Source of the DNA: DATGEP01 sp035310125 | Lineage (GTDB): Bacteria > Chloroflexota > Ktedonobacteria > Ktedonobacterales > JADMIN01 | NCBI GenBank assembly: GCA_035310125.1 | Contig: DATGEP010000125.1 | Coordinates: 1 to 31,631 of the forward strand | Reading direction: 5' to 3' | DNA: 31,631 nt | Shown: piece by piece, positions 1 to 7,930 of the stretch | Position numbering within the stretch: the stretch's first letter is position 1 | Layout: each line of letters opens with the position of its first letter | Translations under genes and position numbers: made by a program | Notes under the pieces: generated by a model | What the model saw: the letters and a program-made list of their open reading frames with translations, nothing else | Databases searched by the model: none | What the model was told of the DNA's origin: nothing

Positions 1-112
1 CATCAGTCATGGAACCATCACTGATTCTACGCGTCTGCGACGGGCTTGACACGGAGCGAGTACAATAGAGCCGAGTGCGCAGAGGCGATGATACCGACAG
101 AGAAGAGGAAGC

Positions 113-1399
113 ATGACGACCGCGACCATCAGACCGGCGAACGCAGAACCAGCATGGCGGCGGGGCTTGCGCTGGCTGCGCCCGATGGATAACGGGCCGC
201 GCGAGATTCGCTCGATGGATGGGCTGCGGGCGCTGGCCGCGCTGAGTGTTGTGGCGTTCCATACGCTGCTCGCGATGCGGTTCTACCAAACACCGCTGGG
301 ACAGGCGTTCGGCACTGGCTGGTACTATCTGGCGATGGGCGTACAGCTCTTTTTCGTGCTGTCTGGATTCCTGCTCTTTCTGCCATATGTTCGCGCCATG
401 CTGCATGGCCGCCCGCTCCCCTCAGCGCTGCGCTTCTACCGGCGGCGGGCGCTGCGCATCTTTCCAGCATACTGGGTGTGTCTGGCGATATTGGTGGTGC
501 TGCCGACGGCTACCCATAAGACGTCGGCTCTGCTGCCGGATATCGCGGCGCATGTCGGGATGGTCCACGATATGTTTCCCGTCTTCAATCAGGACTTTGA
601 GGGGCCGTTCTGGACGCTGGCGGTTGAATTTCAGTTTTATTTGCTGCTGCCACTGATCGCGGCTGGCATCGCGCGGTTGGTCAACGGGACACGCTCGGTG
701 TGGCGCATCGTCGCTGGCGTGCTGGGTATGATGGTACTTGCGCTGATCGTGCGCAGCCTCGACGCCGCCGTCATGGCACGCATACCGAGCTTTCCCGGCT
801 CGCTGCGGATCGTGGCGAAGGCCGGTGTGCTGTTGACGATGGGCACGCAGGGCAAGAATCTGGAAGTGTTCGCGATAGGGATGCTCTGCGCCGTGCTTTA
901 TATCATTACGATTGAGGAGCGGCGCGTATCGGAGCGGGTGACGCAGCGGCTGGCGTATGTCGCGCTCGCCATCACCGCGCTTGTGCTGGTGATCGCCGTG
1001 CCACAATGGCCGAAGTCCGCCGTGCAGTTCGCGCCGGGCGCGGTTTGGGGCTGGGACATCATCACCTATCCGCTGCTTATCGGCGTCGGCTATGGGGCGC
1101 TGGCGCTGGCCGCGCTCTGGGGCAACCGCATCGTGCGCTTCCCGTTCGAGCTGGCGCCGCTCCGTTTCATTGGGCTGATCTCGTACAGCCTGTACTTGTG
1201 GCATCTGCCATTCATTGATATCCTACTGCCGGGAATTGCGGGATGGCCACTGGCGCTGCGTATCGCCGGAGCGTTCGTCACCGCGTATCTGTCGTACCAA
1301 TTGGTTGAGCGGCCGTTCCTGAAGCGGCGGCATCGAGAGGCGCCAGCCGCGCGGCCCGTGGCGGCGCCGGCGGAGAACGCGGTACCGGCGGGCGGTTGA
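113..1399 (+). CDS. Acyltransferase 3 family membrane protein (OafA/YrhL-like)
   Basis: This 428-residue protein is a multi-pass membrane acyltransferase of the acyltransferase 3 family. Members move acetyl or other acyl groups onto surface sugars, lipids or antibiotics. The N-terminal signature is visible at about residues 31-52 (IRSMDGLRALAALSVVAFH), with the family's His at the end of the first helix. About ten hydrophobic helices follow, including the paired LYLWHLPF segment near residue 363 and a conserved C-terminal LVERPFLKRR. The ATG is preceded by GAGGAAGC, a good ribosome binding site. No extracellular SGNH domain is attached, so this is the short form. The acceptor cannot be told from the sequence. 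It stands alone, convergent with the F420 operon. Confidence 0.93.
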   Translation: MTTATIRPANAEPAWRRGLRWLRPMDNGPREIRSMDGLRALAALSVVAFHTLLAMRFYQTPLGQAFGTGWYYLAMGVQLFFVLSGFLLFLPYVRAMLHGRPLPSALRFYRRRALRIFPAYWVCLAILVVLPTATHKTSALLPDIAAHVGMVHDMFPVFNQDFEGPFWTLAVEFQFYLLLPLIAAGIARLVNGTRSVWRIVAGVLGMMVLALIVRSLDAAVMARIPSFPGSLRIVAKAGVLLTMGTQGKNLEVFAIGMLCAVLYIITIEERRVSERVTQRLAYVALAITALVLVIAVPQWPKSAVQFAPGAVWGWDIITYPLLIGVGYGALALAALWGNRIVRFPFELAPLRFIGLISYSLYLWHLPFIDILLPGIAGWPLALRIAGAFVTAYLSYQLVERPFLKRRHREAPAARPVAAPAENAVPAGG

Positions 1400-1418
1400 A
1401 TCCAGGCGAGGCGGAGAC

Positions 1419-1500
1419 GGGCGCAGCAGGCAGCGCCCCTACAGACGGATATGCGGGGACGGCGGGCGCGGCAGGCAGCGCCCCTACGGATATGGGGGAG
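1419..1500. repeat. Two copies of an intergenic palindromic repeat
   Basis: The gap between the converging acyltransferase and F420 operon holds two copies of GCAGGCAGCGCCCCTAC, at 1426-1442 and 1471-1487, a 45-base period. Each copy sits in an inverted repeat GGGCGC...GCGCCC (1419-1424 with 1433-1438; 1464-1469 with 1478-1483). GGATATG.GGGG follows both. The arrangement resembles REP-like intergenic elements. The hairpins could also stop transcription from either side, although no T-run follows. Confidence 0.7.
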
Positions 1501-1533
1501 GGCGCGTGCCAACGTCCCACCCGGATGTTGGTA

Positions 1534-2535
1534 TTATCCCAGCGCTTCCGACCAGCGCAGCTGGGGCAGCACGTCGCGGGCGTAGGCTTCGATGAAGGCG
1601 TCCTGGTTGCGACCGACGTTGTGGACGTAGACGTCGTCGAAGCCGAGGTCAATGTAGTGCTGGATATGGGCGGTATGCTCACTCAGATCCGCCGACATGA
1701 AGACGCGGCCCTCGAAGTATTCGGGGCGGACGATTTTGGCCATCGCCTCGAAGTCTTCGGGATTGCGGATATCGGCTTTGGGGAATGCCATGCCGCCGTT
1801 GGGCCACTCGCGCATCGCCTGCTCAACGGCGGCCTCGCGCGAGGTGGCGTAGGAGACGTGGAGCTGGACGATGCGCGCCATCGTGGTGGGATCTTTGCCG
1901 GCCTCGCGGGCGCCCTTCTCGAAGCGACCCAGCAGCGTCTTGATTTTCTCGTCAGGCGCGCCAACGGTGATGATGCCCTCGGCAATGCGCCCGGTGCGCT
2001 CGCTATTGACCGGGCCGGACGTGGCGATGTAGATCGGGGGAGGCGTGTCGGGCAGGGTGTAGAGCCGGGCGCTCTCGACGGTGAAGTATTCACCGCGATG
2101 CTTGACGGATTTGCCGGTGAAGAGCCGGTGGATGACATCAACGGCTTCTTCGAGGAGCTGGAGCCGGGCCGGCGCCTCCGGCCAGTAGCGGCCAACGATA
2201 TGCTCATTGAGCGCTTCGCCCGCGCCGATGCCCAGGTAGAAGCGGCCGGGGAACATGGCGGCCAGCGTCGCCGACGCCTGCGCGAGGATGGCGGGATGGT
2301 AGCGATAGCCCGGTGCGGTGACGCCGGGGCCGAAGCGCACGCGGCTGGTGGTGGCGCCGAGGGCGCCCATCCAGGACCAGACAAAGCCCGCCTGCCCCTG
2401 GCTGGGGGTCCAGGGATTGAAGTGATCGGAGGCCATAATGGCGCCGAAGCCAGCGTCTTCCGCTTTGCGCGACCAGCGCAGTAGATCGGAGGGCGAAAAC
2501 TGTTCGAACATCGCGGCGTAGCCAAGCGTACCCAT
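1534..2535 (-). CDS. LLM-class F420-dependent oxidoreductase, FGD-like
   Basis: This 333-residue luciferase-like TIM-barrel enzyme belongs to the F420-dependent dehydrogenase branch typified by mycobacterial F420-dependent glucose-6-phosphate dehydrogenase. The key FGD residues appear conserved: SDHFNPW supplies His38 and Trp42, and GEALNE supplies Glu107. These match FGD1 His40, Trp44 and Glu109 with a constant offset of two. GIGAGEALNEH is also typical of the family. The start has a strong site, GAGGAGAGGAG six bases before ATG. It is the last gene of the F420 operon, 15 bases after cofE. By inference it reduces F420 using an alcohol or sugar substrate, feeding the other F420 enzymes here. 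The substrate is not determined. Confidence 0.92.
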   Translation of the reverse strand: MGTLGYAAMFEQFSPSDLLRWSRKAEDAGFGAIMASDHFNPWTPSQGQAGFVWSWMGALGATTSRVRFGPGVTAPGYRYHPAILAQASATLAAMFPGRFYLGIGAGEALNEHIVGRYWPEAPARLQLLEEAVDVIHRLFTGKSVKHRGEYFTVESARLYTLPDTPPPIYIATSGPVNSERTGRIAEGIITVGAPDEKIKTLLGRFEKGAREAGKDPTTMARIVQLHVSYATSREAAVEQAMREWPNGGMAFPKADIRNPEDFEAMAKIVRPEYFEGRVFMSADLSEHTAHIQHYIDLGFDDVYVHNVGRNQDAFIEAYARDVLPQLRWSEALG

Positions 2536-2550
2536 AGGGTGCTCCTCTCC

Positions 2551-3330
2551 TCAACGGAACAGGTCCATTGTCGCATCCATCACCAGCTCAGCGGCGCGGC
2601 CTTCGTGGCGCACGAAGGGATAGCCGCGCACGACGACGAAGGGGCAGCGGTTGACCTTGCCGGAGACGAGCTCGGCGGCGGCGGCAAGCTCATCGGCAAC
2701 GGCGAGCACGCTCGCATGCATCACGCGGCCAAAATCGTCGGGCTGTCCGCGATAGTCGGTCAGGGGAGCCATGCCGGCGACGCCGATGGCGACATTGGTG
2801 ATGCCGTTGCGCCAGGGCCGCCCAAACGAGTCGGAGATGATGACCGCCAGGTCAACGTGTAGACGGCGCAGCAGATGAGCGCGCAGCGTGGCGGCGGAGG
2901 CATCAGGATCGTGCGGCAGGAGGCATGCCAGGTCGCCCGCGACATTCGAGGCGTCTACGCCCGCATTGGCGCAGATGAAGCCGTGGCGGGTCTCAGCGAT
3001 GATGATGCCGTGATCCATGCGCACCAGACGCACGCTCTCGCGCAGGACGACCTCGACGTAGCGCGCGTCTTTCTGCCAGCGATCAGCGAAGCGCCGGGCC
3101 AGATCGCACGGCTCGACGGTGGCGAGGTCTACGAGCTGTCCCTCCGCTTTGGAGACGACTTTCTGTGTCACGACGAGCACATCGCCGTCGCGGAGATTCA
3201 CGCCGGAGGTCTCGGCGCTCTCCACGATGAGCTGTGTCAAGTCGTCGCTGGGTCGCACTTCTGGCGCGCCACGCAGGCCGATGAGCTGGATGCTGGCTGT
3301 ATCTGCCGCCGGATCGCGCATCTCGCTCAT
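2551..3330 (-). CDS. cofE: Coenzyme F420-0:L-glutamate ligase (CofE)
   Basis: CofE adds gamma-linked L-glutamates to F420-0 using GTP, the last step of F420 synthesis. The 259-residue length fits the stand-alone archaeal-type enzyme; it lacks the C-terminal nitroreductase-like domain of actinobacterial FbiB. Family motifs are visible: VVTQKVVSKAEG near residue 54 and ISDSFGRPWRNG near residue 164. The start ATG overlaps the cofC stop by one base (TGATG), with GGAGG seven bases upstream, so translation is probably coupled. The neighbours cofC and cofD confirm the pathway. Confidence 0.95.
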   Translation of the reverse strand: MSEMRDPAADTASIQLIGLRGAPEVRPSDDLTQLIVESAETSGVNLRDGDVLVVTQKVVSKAEGQLVDLATVEPCDLARRFADRWQKDARYVEVVLRESVRLVRMDHGIIIAETRHGFICANAGVDASNVAGDLACLLPHDPDASAATLRAHLLRRLHVDLAVIISDSFGRPWRNGITNVAIGVAGMAPLTDYRGQPDDFGRVMHASVLAVADELAAAAELVSGKVNRCPFVVVRGYPFVRHEGRAAELVMDATMDLFR

Positions 3331-3980
3331 CAGGCGCCCTCCTTCATAGCAAGCTGGTCTTTGTCGCTGGTTGGTGTCCAGAGGCCGCGCAGGCGCAGTG
3401 TCGCGACATCGTCCGGCTCATCCACATCGAAAGCGAAGGCGGGCGAGGTGAAGATGCGCGGCGTGATGCCCGCCGAGGCGGCAAGCTCCGAGTGGCGAAC
3501 GAAGCTAGCGCGGCCAAACGCGAAGGGAATCGCGTCTGCTGGCCGCAGCAGCATGCCGTTCGTGCCGACACGCCGCCGGTCCGGGGCGAGCGCAAGGGCG
3601 GGCGCCGATGGGGAGTGTAGCAGCGCGACGAACGCGCGAATCTCGTCGGGTGTCAGCAGCGGTAGATCGGCGAGCAGCACCAGCAACGCCTCGGCGCCGG
3701 AGCGCATGGCCTCGCGGCGCGCCTGAAACAGGCCGGCGTTGAGCCTGCCGCCGTCCTGGTGAATGGGCATGGCTCCGTGCGCCGTCGCCCAATCCAGCGC
3801 ATCCGCATCCGGGCTGACGACGGCGATGGTTTCTACGACACGTGACAGGCGGGCGGCACGCAACACGCGGCCCGCCATCCAGAAAACGAGACGGCGGCGG
3901 TCTTCAGGAGAGAGGGCAGCGGCGAGGCGAGACTTCGCCAGCGCGAGCGCATTGATAGGCACTACCGCGACGGTTTTCAT
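3330..3980 (-). CDS. cofC: 2-phospho-L-lactate (or phosphoenolpyruvate) guanylyltransferase (CofC/FbiD)
   Basis: This 216-residue nucleotidyltransferase activates a C3 phospho-acid with GTP for transfer to the deazaflavin Fo. It opens with VVPINALALAKSRLA, the MobA-like nucleotide-binding segment, and has the metal-binding region LLADLPLL near residue 106. Whether the substrate is 2-phospholactate (archaea), phosphoenolpyruvate (mycobacteria) or 3-phosphoglycerate cannot be read from sequence. The ATG overlaps the end of cofD by four bases (ATGA), and the stop overlaps cofE by one. It sits in the middle of the operon. Confidence 0.94.
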   Translation of the reverse strand: MKTVAVVPINALALAKSRLAAALSPEDRRRLVFWMAGRVLRAARLSRVVETIAVVSPDADALDWATAHGAMPIHQDGGRLNAGLFQARREAMRSGAEALLVLLADLPLLTPDEIRAFVALLHSPSAPALALAPDRRRVGTNGMLLRPADAIPFAFGRASFVRHSELAASAGITPRIFTSPAFAFDVDEPDDVATLRLRGLWTPTSDKDQLAMKEGA

Positions 3981-4936
3981 AAGGCGACGTCCTCGTGGCT
4001 GCCGCCGCGCAACTGGCCGGTGAAGGCAAGCACCTTTTCGGCGAGCCGCTGGCGATCGTCGTCGCTACCCATGATGGTGTTCGTCACAAGGGTGTGAATA
4101 CCAAGCGCCTCAATGCGGCCAGCCTCCGCCGCGTCTTCGGTGTCTATGACGATGCCCGCCAGCAGATCGCGGTAGAGCGAGGCGACGCCGAATGGTGATA
4201 CTTCGATGCCCAGGCCCGCCAGCATCCGGTCGGCGGGACCGCGCAGCGCCTTGCCGCCGACGATGGGGCTGACGGCAACGATGGGAACGGCAAGCCCGCG
4301 CAGCACGGCGCGCATGCCCGGTACGGCGAGGATGGGGCCAATGCTGACGACGGGATTGGAGGGACAGAGAACGACCGCGCCGGCGGATTCGGCAGCCCCG
4401 CGCACCGCGCGAGGCAATGTCGCCTCCTCGATGCCGGCGAACGAGACGCCCAGCACGTCGTCGGCATGGTGGCGGGCGACGAAATAATCCTGGAACGCCA
4501 TCTCGCCCGCCGGGGTGCGAATCCGCGTCGCGACGGGCGAATCGCACATAGGGAGCAGCGAGGCGCGTACGCCAAGAGCCGCTGTGAAGTCCGCGAGCAC
4601 GCGCGAAAGCGGCCAGCCGTCGCGCAGGCGCTGGGTACGCAGGATATGCGTGGCGAGGTCGCGGTCGCCGAGGCGGAACCACGGATGCTCGCCGTAGCGC
4701 GCCAGCATGTCGAGCGTCTCGAAGGTGTCACCCGCCACGCCCCAGCCGGTCGCCGAATTGGCGAGGCCGGCGAGGGTATAGAGCACCGTATCGGCGTCGG
4801 GCGAGATGCGCAGGCCGTAGAGATCGAAGTCATCGGCGGTGTTGACGACGACGGTGAGCTGATCTGGCCCAAGGGAGGCATAGAGACCGGAGGCGAGCTT
4901 GGCGCCACCGACGCCGCCCGCAAGCGCGAGAATCAT
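3977..4936 (-). CDS. cofD: 2-phospho-L-lactate transferase (CofD/FbiA)
   Basis: CofD joins the activated phospho-acid to Fo, giving F420-0 or its dehydro form. The 319-residue protein begins LALAGGVGGAKLASGL, the Gly-rich start typical of CofD, followed by VVVNTADDFDLYGLRISPD, which carries the Fo and metal-binding acidic residues. CPSNPVVSIGPIL near residue 191 is also diagnostic. The gene starts three bases after the preceding PPOX-fold gene. Its own ribosome binding site is poor, so translation probably depends on coupling. The Fo synthase genes (cofG/cofH or fbiC) are not in the window and must be elsewhere. Confidence 0.96.
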   Translation of the reverse strand: MILALAGGVGGAKLASGLYASLGPDQLTVVVNTADDFDLYGLRISPDADTVLYTLAGLANSATGWGVAGDTFETLDMLARYGEHPWFRLGDRDLATHILRTQRLRDGWPLSRVLADFTAALGVRASLLPMCDSPVATRIRTPAGEMAFQDYFVARHHADDVLGVSFAGIEEATLPRAVRGAAESAGAVVLCPSNPVVSIGPILAVPGMRAVLRGLAVPIVAVSPIVGGKALRGPADRMLAGLGIEVSPFGVASLYRDLLAGIVIDTEDAAEAGRIEALGIHTLVTNTIMGSDDDRQRLAEKVLAFTGQLRGGSHEDVAL

Positions 4937-4939
4937 ACG

Positions 4940-5350
4940 CTACTGTATTTCCTGGAGCACGACGCCCTCAACCTTCAGGTGGATCGTGATGCGGTGCTCC
5001 CTGGTGAACTGATCGCGCGATTGCTCGTCCGCCTGCTCGGCGCCATTGTAGCGAACGGCGAGGCGGTGGATGTCGGCCTGCGCGATGGGTTGGTCATCAA
5101 TCAGCTCGACCCGACCGCGCAAAGTGACGCCCTGGCCGTCCGCTGTGACGCAGAGGGAGGCGCGGCTATCGCGGCGCAGGTTGCGGTCTTTCAGGCGTCC
5201 GCCCGCTGTGTTCATCAGCACGGTTTCGCCCTGGATTTCATACCACAAAACTGTCTGCTGTGGTGTGCCATCGGCGTTTATCGTCGCGAGCACGGCGAAG
5301 TTGGGCTGCGCTAGAAACCGGCGCACGTTCTCACTCAGATCCGCGATCAT
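4940..5350 (-). CDS. PPOX-class F420-dependent oxidoreductase
   Basis: This 136-residue split-barrel protein resembles the Rv1155-like group of F420/flavin-binding proteins. FAVLATINADGTPQQTVLWY at residues 18-37 is the first strand pair of the barrel. NTAGGRLKDRNLRRDSRASL at about residues 47-66 is the cofactor phosphate-binding region seen in F420-binding PPOX members. The start has GGGAGGTAGC before ATG and overlaps the upstream LLM gene by four bases (ATGA). The operon context makes F420 a likelier cofactor than FMN. The substrate is unknown. Confidence 0.92.
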   Translation of the reverse strand: MIADLSENVRRFLAQPNFAVLATINADGTPQQTVLWYEIQGETVLMNTAGGRLKDRNLRRDSRASLCVTADGQGVTLRGRVELIDDQPIAQADIHRLAVRYNGAEQADEQSRDQFTREHRITIHLKVEGVVLQEIQ

Positions 5351-6282
5351 GCTACCTCCCGAATTGTATCAGCCGTGCGCCCCACCACGGCCATCTTGCT
5401 CACCGTGGGGATGATCTCACTGCCAAGGATGTCGAAGAACTCTGGGTCGGAGACTTGCGATGAGCTGATGATGGCCTGGTCTATGCCAAGCGCGGCCAGA
5501 TGCGCGAAGTATTCGATGGCGGCGGCGGGAGTTCTCGAGTCGTCGCGGCCATCGCGCGTGATGCGCACCGTGTCGAGCGTCGTCTTCTCAATGCCAGCGT
5601 AGGAGCGGCCAACCTGCTCGCAGTGCTGGCGCAGGACGTCCATCTTGTGCCTGACCACGTCGTCGCCCAGGCGCGCGAAGAAGTTGCAGGCGTCGGCGTA
5701 TTGCGCGACGAGCCGCAGCGTTTTCTGCTCGCCACCGCCGCCGATGAGGATGGGCGGGTGCGGACGCTGGATGGATTGTGGGTGATTCAGCGGGCGCTCA
5801 AGCTGATAGTGTTTGCCATTGTAAGGCGACTGGTCGTCGGCCCACATCTGGCGCGCAATTTGCAGTGTCTCCTCCAGGCGCTCGAAGCGCTCTTTGAGCG
5901 GTGGGAAGGGGACGCCCAGGCCCTTGTGCTCCTGCTCATTCCAGGCGGCGCCGACGCCAAAGTAGGCGCGGCCCTGCGAGAGGACATCGAGCGTGGTGGC
6001 GGTCTTGACGAGGAGGCCGGGGTGGCGATAGGTCACGCCGGTGACCATGGTGCCGAGCCGGATGTGGTTGGTGACGCCAGCGGCAAACGCCAGCGCACTC
6101 CAGCCTTCGAGCATCTCGTTTTCGGCGGGGCCGACGGAACCGATCTGAAAGAAGTGGTCCATGACCCACAGGCTATAGAAGCCAGCGCGCTCGGCGCGGC
6201 GAGCGATCTGGGCGAAGGTGTCGCCGAGGACGCTGGGGCCACTCGGCCATGTGAAGTTGGGAACCTGCAATCCAATGCGCAC
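5347..6282 (-). CDS. LLM-class F420-dependent oxidoreductase
   Basis: This luciferase-like TIM-barrel oxidoreductase is the first gene of the F420 operon. An upstream ATG at 6342 is possible. I prefer the GTG at 6282 because GGAGG lies seven bases before it and the protein then begins at the conserved first strand, RIGLQVPNF, giving 311 residues. Visible family features are WVMDHFFQIG, RIRLGTMVTG-like text and GVGAAWNEQEH, the latter typical of F420-dependent LLM enzymes. DAGNF-like residues (ADACNFF) line the cofactor pocket near the centre. It is not close to the FGD-like paralogue at the other end of the operon, so the two probably act on different substrates. Confidence 0.92.
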   Translation of the reverse strand: MRIGLQVPNFTWPSGPSVLGDTFAQIARRAERAGFYSLWVMDHFFQIGSVGPAENEMLEGWSALAFAAGVTNHIRLGTMVTGVTYRHPGLLVKTATTLDVLSQGRAYFGVGAAWNEQEHKGLGVPFPPLKERFERLEETLQIARQMWADDQSPYNGKHYQLERPLNHPQSIQRPHPPILIGGGGEQKTLRLVAQYADACNFFARLGDDVVRHKMDVLRQHCEQVGRSYAGIEKTTLDTVRITRDGRDDSRTPAAAIEYFAHLAALGIDQAIISSSQVSDPEFFDILGSEIIPTVSKMAVVGRTADTIREVA

Positions 6283-6357
6283 CGGAAAACCTCCGTGATT
6301 TCGTCGAATTGTTGGCCTGATCCGCCCATATGAGGGGGCCATGTTGGCGCTACAGAA

Positions 6358-6387
6358 AATATAGCGTTGGACGGCAAGAGTAGATAA
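6358..6387 (-). promoter_or_regulatory. Candidate promoter of the F420 operon
   Basis: On the minus strand, TTATCT (6387-6382) and TATATT (6363-6358) are separated by 18 bases. The -10 matches five of six consensus bases, while the -35 is weak. Transcription would start about 70 bases before the GTG of the first gene. This is read by eye only. Confidence 0.4.
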
Positions 6388-6410
6388 GCCACAGCGGCCC
6401 GCGCGGGCGT

Positions 6411-6416
6411 TATAAT
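6411..6416 (+). promoter_or_regulatory. Perfect -10 box before the zinc-ribbon gene
   Basis: TATAAT at 6411-6416 follows a GC palindrome (CCCGCGCGGG). A weak -35 candidate, GCCACA, lies at 6388-6393 with 17-base spacing. It would give a leader of about 54 bases to the ATG at 6477. It lies back to back with the F420 operon promoter. Confidence 0.5.
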
Positions 6417-6476
6417 GGGAATACCGCCGTGACGAGACCGGCGATACAGCGTCGAGCAGATGCGGGGGAGTGCGGC

Positions 6477-7289
6477 ATGCGATGTCCTAGATGCGGCGCG
6501 GCGCTGACCGAGGAGACGGCGGTGTGCGGTCGCTGCGGCAATCCGGTGGCGCCGTATGGGGCGGCGAGCGCCAGCACTGAGCCGCTGCGCACGCAGGCGG
6601 GCGTGCCGGTCAGCGCCTATGCGCCGTCGGCGTTTGGGCCTCCGGTGAGCGGCGACCGGGACATCACCGTGGTGACTCTCGCGGAGGAGAGCGGGGAGAC
6701 ACGCAAGGTCTACGGCTACCGACCCGTGGATCTCCCACCGCCGCTGCCACGCAGGGGAGGCGGGAGGCGACGCATCATGGTGATCGGCGCGGCCATTCTC
6801 GCGGCGCTCCTCATCGCCGCCGCCGCGCTGGCACATGGAGGTGTGGGGCTGAGTCTCGGAGCGCTCCCCACTGGAAGCGCTCCCGCGCAGCCCGCGGCGA
6901 CCACGTATGCGACAGCGACACTCACGTGCGCTCCCCGCGCCGTCAACCCCACGGCGGCGAAGCTCCTCGCGCACACGCAGCTTACGACGGGCGTGCGTGA
7001 CGCGGCGAAGAAAGACTACCGTCCGGTGAATAGCGTGACGACCTTTGCCACCAGCCAGACGATCTATCTGACATTCGAGATCGTGACGTCACACGCGGGA
7101 TCGGTGAGCGCCGCGTTTTGCGCTCCCGGCTTGCAGGCGCTGGGCCGGCTGGCGATTCCGGCGAATTCGGCGGGACGGTATGCCGAGTTCTCGGTGGCGC
7201 CGGGGGATGCGAACATCGGGAAGGCAACGGCGACGGTTCTGTGGAATGGCGCGGTCGCGGCGAGTCTTCCCTTTACGATCAGGCAGTAG
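6477..7289 (+). CDS. Zinc-ribbon, single-span membrane protein of unknown function
   Basis: This 270-residue protein begins with a short zinc ribbon: CPRC at residues 3-6 and CGRC near residues 19-22. A flexible stretch follows, then a basic segment and one membrane helix (about residues 101-120, VIGAAILAALLIAAAALA), then an outside domain of about 150 residues. The topology resembles bacterial zinc-ribbon sensor or anchor proteins with the ribbon in the cytoplasm. The ATG at 6477 has GGGGGAG six bases upstream. An upstream GTG at 6429 would add 16 residues before the ribbon and has no such site. The extracellular domain is beta-rich and not recognised. Confidence 0.85.
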   Translation: MRCPRCGAALTEETAVCGRCGNPVAPYGAASASTEPLRTQAGVPVSAYAPSAFGPPVSGDRDITVVTLAEESGETRKVYGYRPVDLPPPLPRRGGGRRRIMVIGAAILAALLIAAAALAHGGVGLSLGALPTGSAPAQPAATTYATATLTCAPRAVNPTAAKLLAHTQLTTGVRDAAKKDYRPVNSVTTFATSQTIYLTFEIVTSHAGSVSAAFCAPGLQALGRLAIPANSAGRYAEFSVAPGDANIGKATATVLWNGAVAASLPFTIRQ

Positions 7290-7303
7290 GAAACGAGGTT
7301 GTA

Positions 7304-7780
7304 ATGGACGAAGCGGCAAAGAAGGCGGCCTTGCGGCTATTCACGTATGGACTGTATGCCATCACGACGGGGGATGAGCAGCACTGGAATGCATTTACAG
7401 CTAACTGGGTGTCGCAGGTATCGTTCGATCCCCCGCTGGTGGCGCTCTCCGTGGAGAATACGTCCACGTCACTGCCGATGATCCGGCAGTCGCGCCATTT
7501 CGCGGTGAATGTATTGACGGCGGAGCAGCGTGAGCTGGCGGGACGGCTCGGCAAGCCGTATGCGCGCAGTCCGCAGAAGCTGGACGATCTGCGGATGGGG
7601 ACGAGCGAGACCGGATGCCCCGTGCTGCTGGAGACGGCGGCGTGGGTGGAATGCGTGGTGGAACGCGAGATGCCGGCGGGGGACTCGACGCTGATGCTTG
7701 GCCGGGTGGTGGACGCACGGATGCTCCAGGCCGAAGAGCCGCTGACGATGCGAGCCGCCGGTTTCAAGCACGCGGGCTGA
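7304..7780 (+). CDS. Flavin reductase-like (DIM6/NTAB) domain protein
   Basis: This 158-residue protein has the FMN-binding split-barrel fold of the flavin reductase-like family. AALRLFTYGLYAITT is the first strand region. FTANWVSQVSFDPPLVALSV at residues 27-46 is the family's signature, in which the Thr/Ser residues hold FMN phosphate. The upstream open frame starts at 7118 inside the previous gene. The ATG at 7304 follows AGGAAACGAGG and begins at the normal domain edge. It lies 14 bases after the zinc-ribbon gene, so the two are probably cotranscribed. It may be a reductase partner for a monooxygenase or act alone; no oxygenase is beside it. Confidence 0.92.
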   Translation: MDEAAKKAALRLFTYGLYAITTGDEQHWNAFTANWVSQVSFDPPLVALSVENTSTSLPMIRQSRHFAVNVLTAEQRELAGRLGKPYARSPQKLDDLRMGTSETGCPVLLETAAWVECVVEREMPAGDSTLMLGRVVDARMLQAEEPLTMRAAGFKHAG

Positions 7781-7852
7781 GGCGGAATCGAGCTGGATGG
7801 GCTAAAGCCGGGTACACCTCGTACAGGTGCTACAACGGGTATGAGGATCAGC

Positions 7853-7885
7853 AAAAACGGCTACCTCGTCAGTGAGGTAGCCGTT
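7853..7885 (-). terminator. Rho-independent terminator of infC
   Basis: A perfect 12-bp stem, AACGGCTACCTC (7856-7867) with GAGGTAGCCGTT (7874-7885), has a six-base loop. On the minus strand it is followed by a run of five T. It lies 46 bases after the infC stop, so infC is not transcribed on into ribosomal protein genes. It may also stop plus-strand transcripts from the flavin reductase gene, though with no T-run on that side. Confidence 0.9.
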
Positions 7886-7930
7886 AGCTCGCGCTGGGGC
7901 CGGCGTGAATTGGCGCCGGCGCACGGTGGC

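Noticed and set aside
46..66. TTGACA and TACAAT before the acyltransferase gene
   Set aside because: The spacing is only nine bases, too short for a normal sigma-70 promoter. No other pairing in 1-112 is convincing.
1396..2484. Long plus-strand frame (362 residues)
   Set aside because: It lies opposite the FGD-like gene, which has clear family motifs and a ribosome binding site. The plus-strand frame is a GC-driven shadow.
2875..3726. Plus-strand frame of 283 residues
   Set aside because: It is antisense to cofE and cofC and shows no domain.
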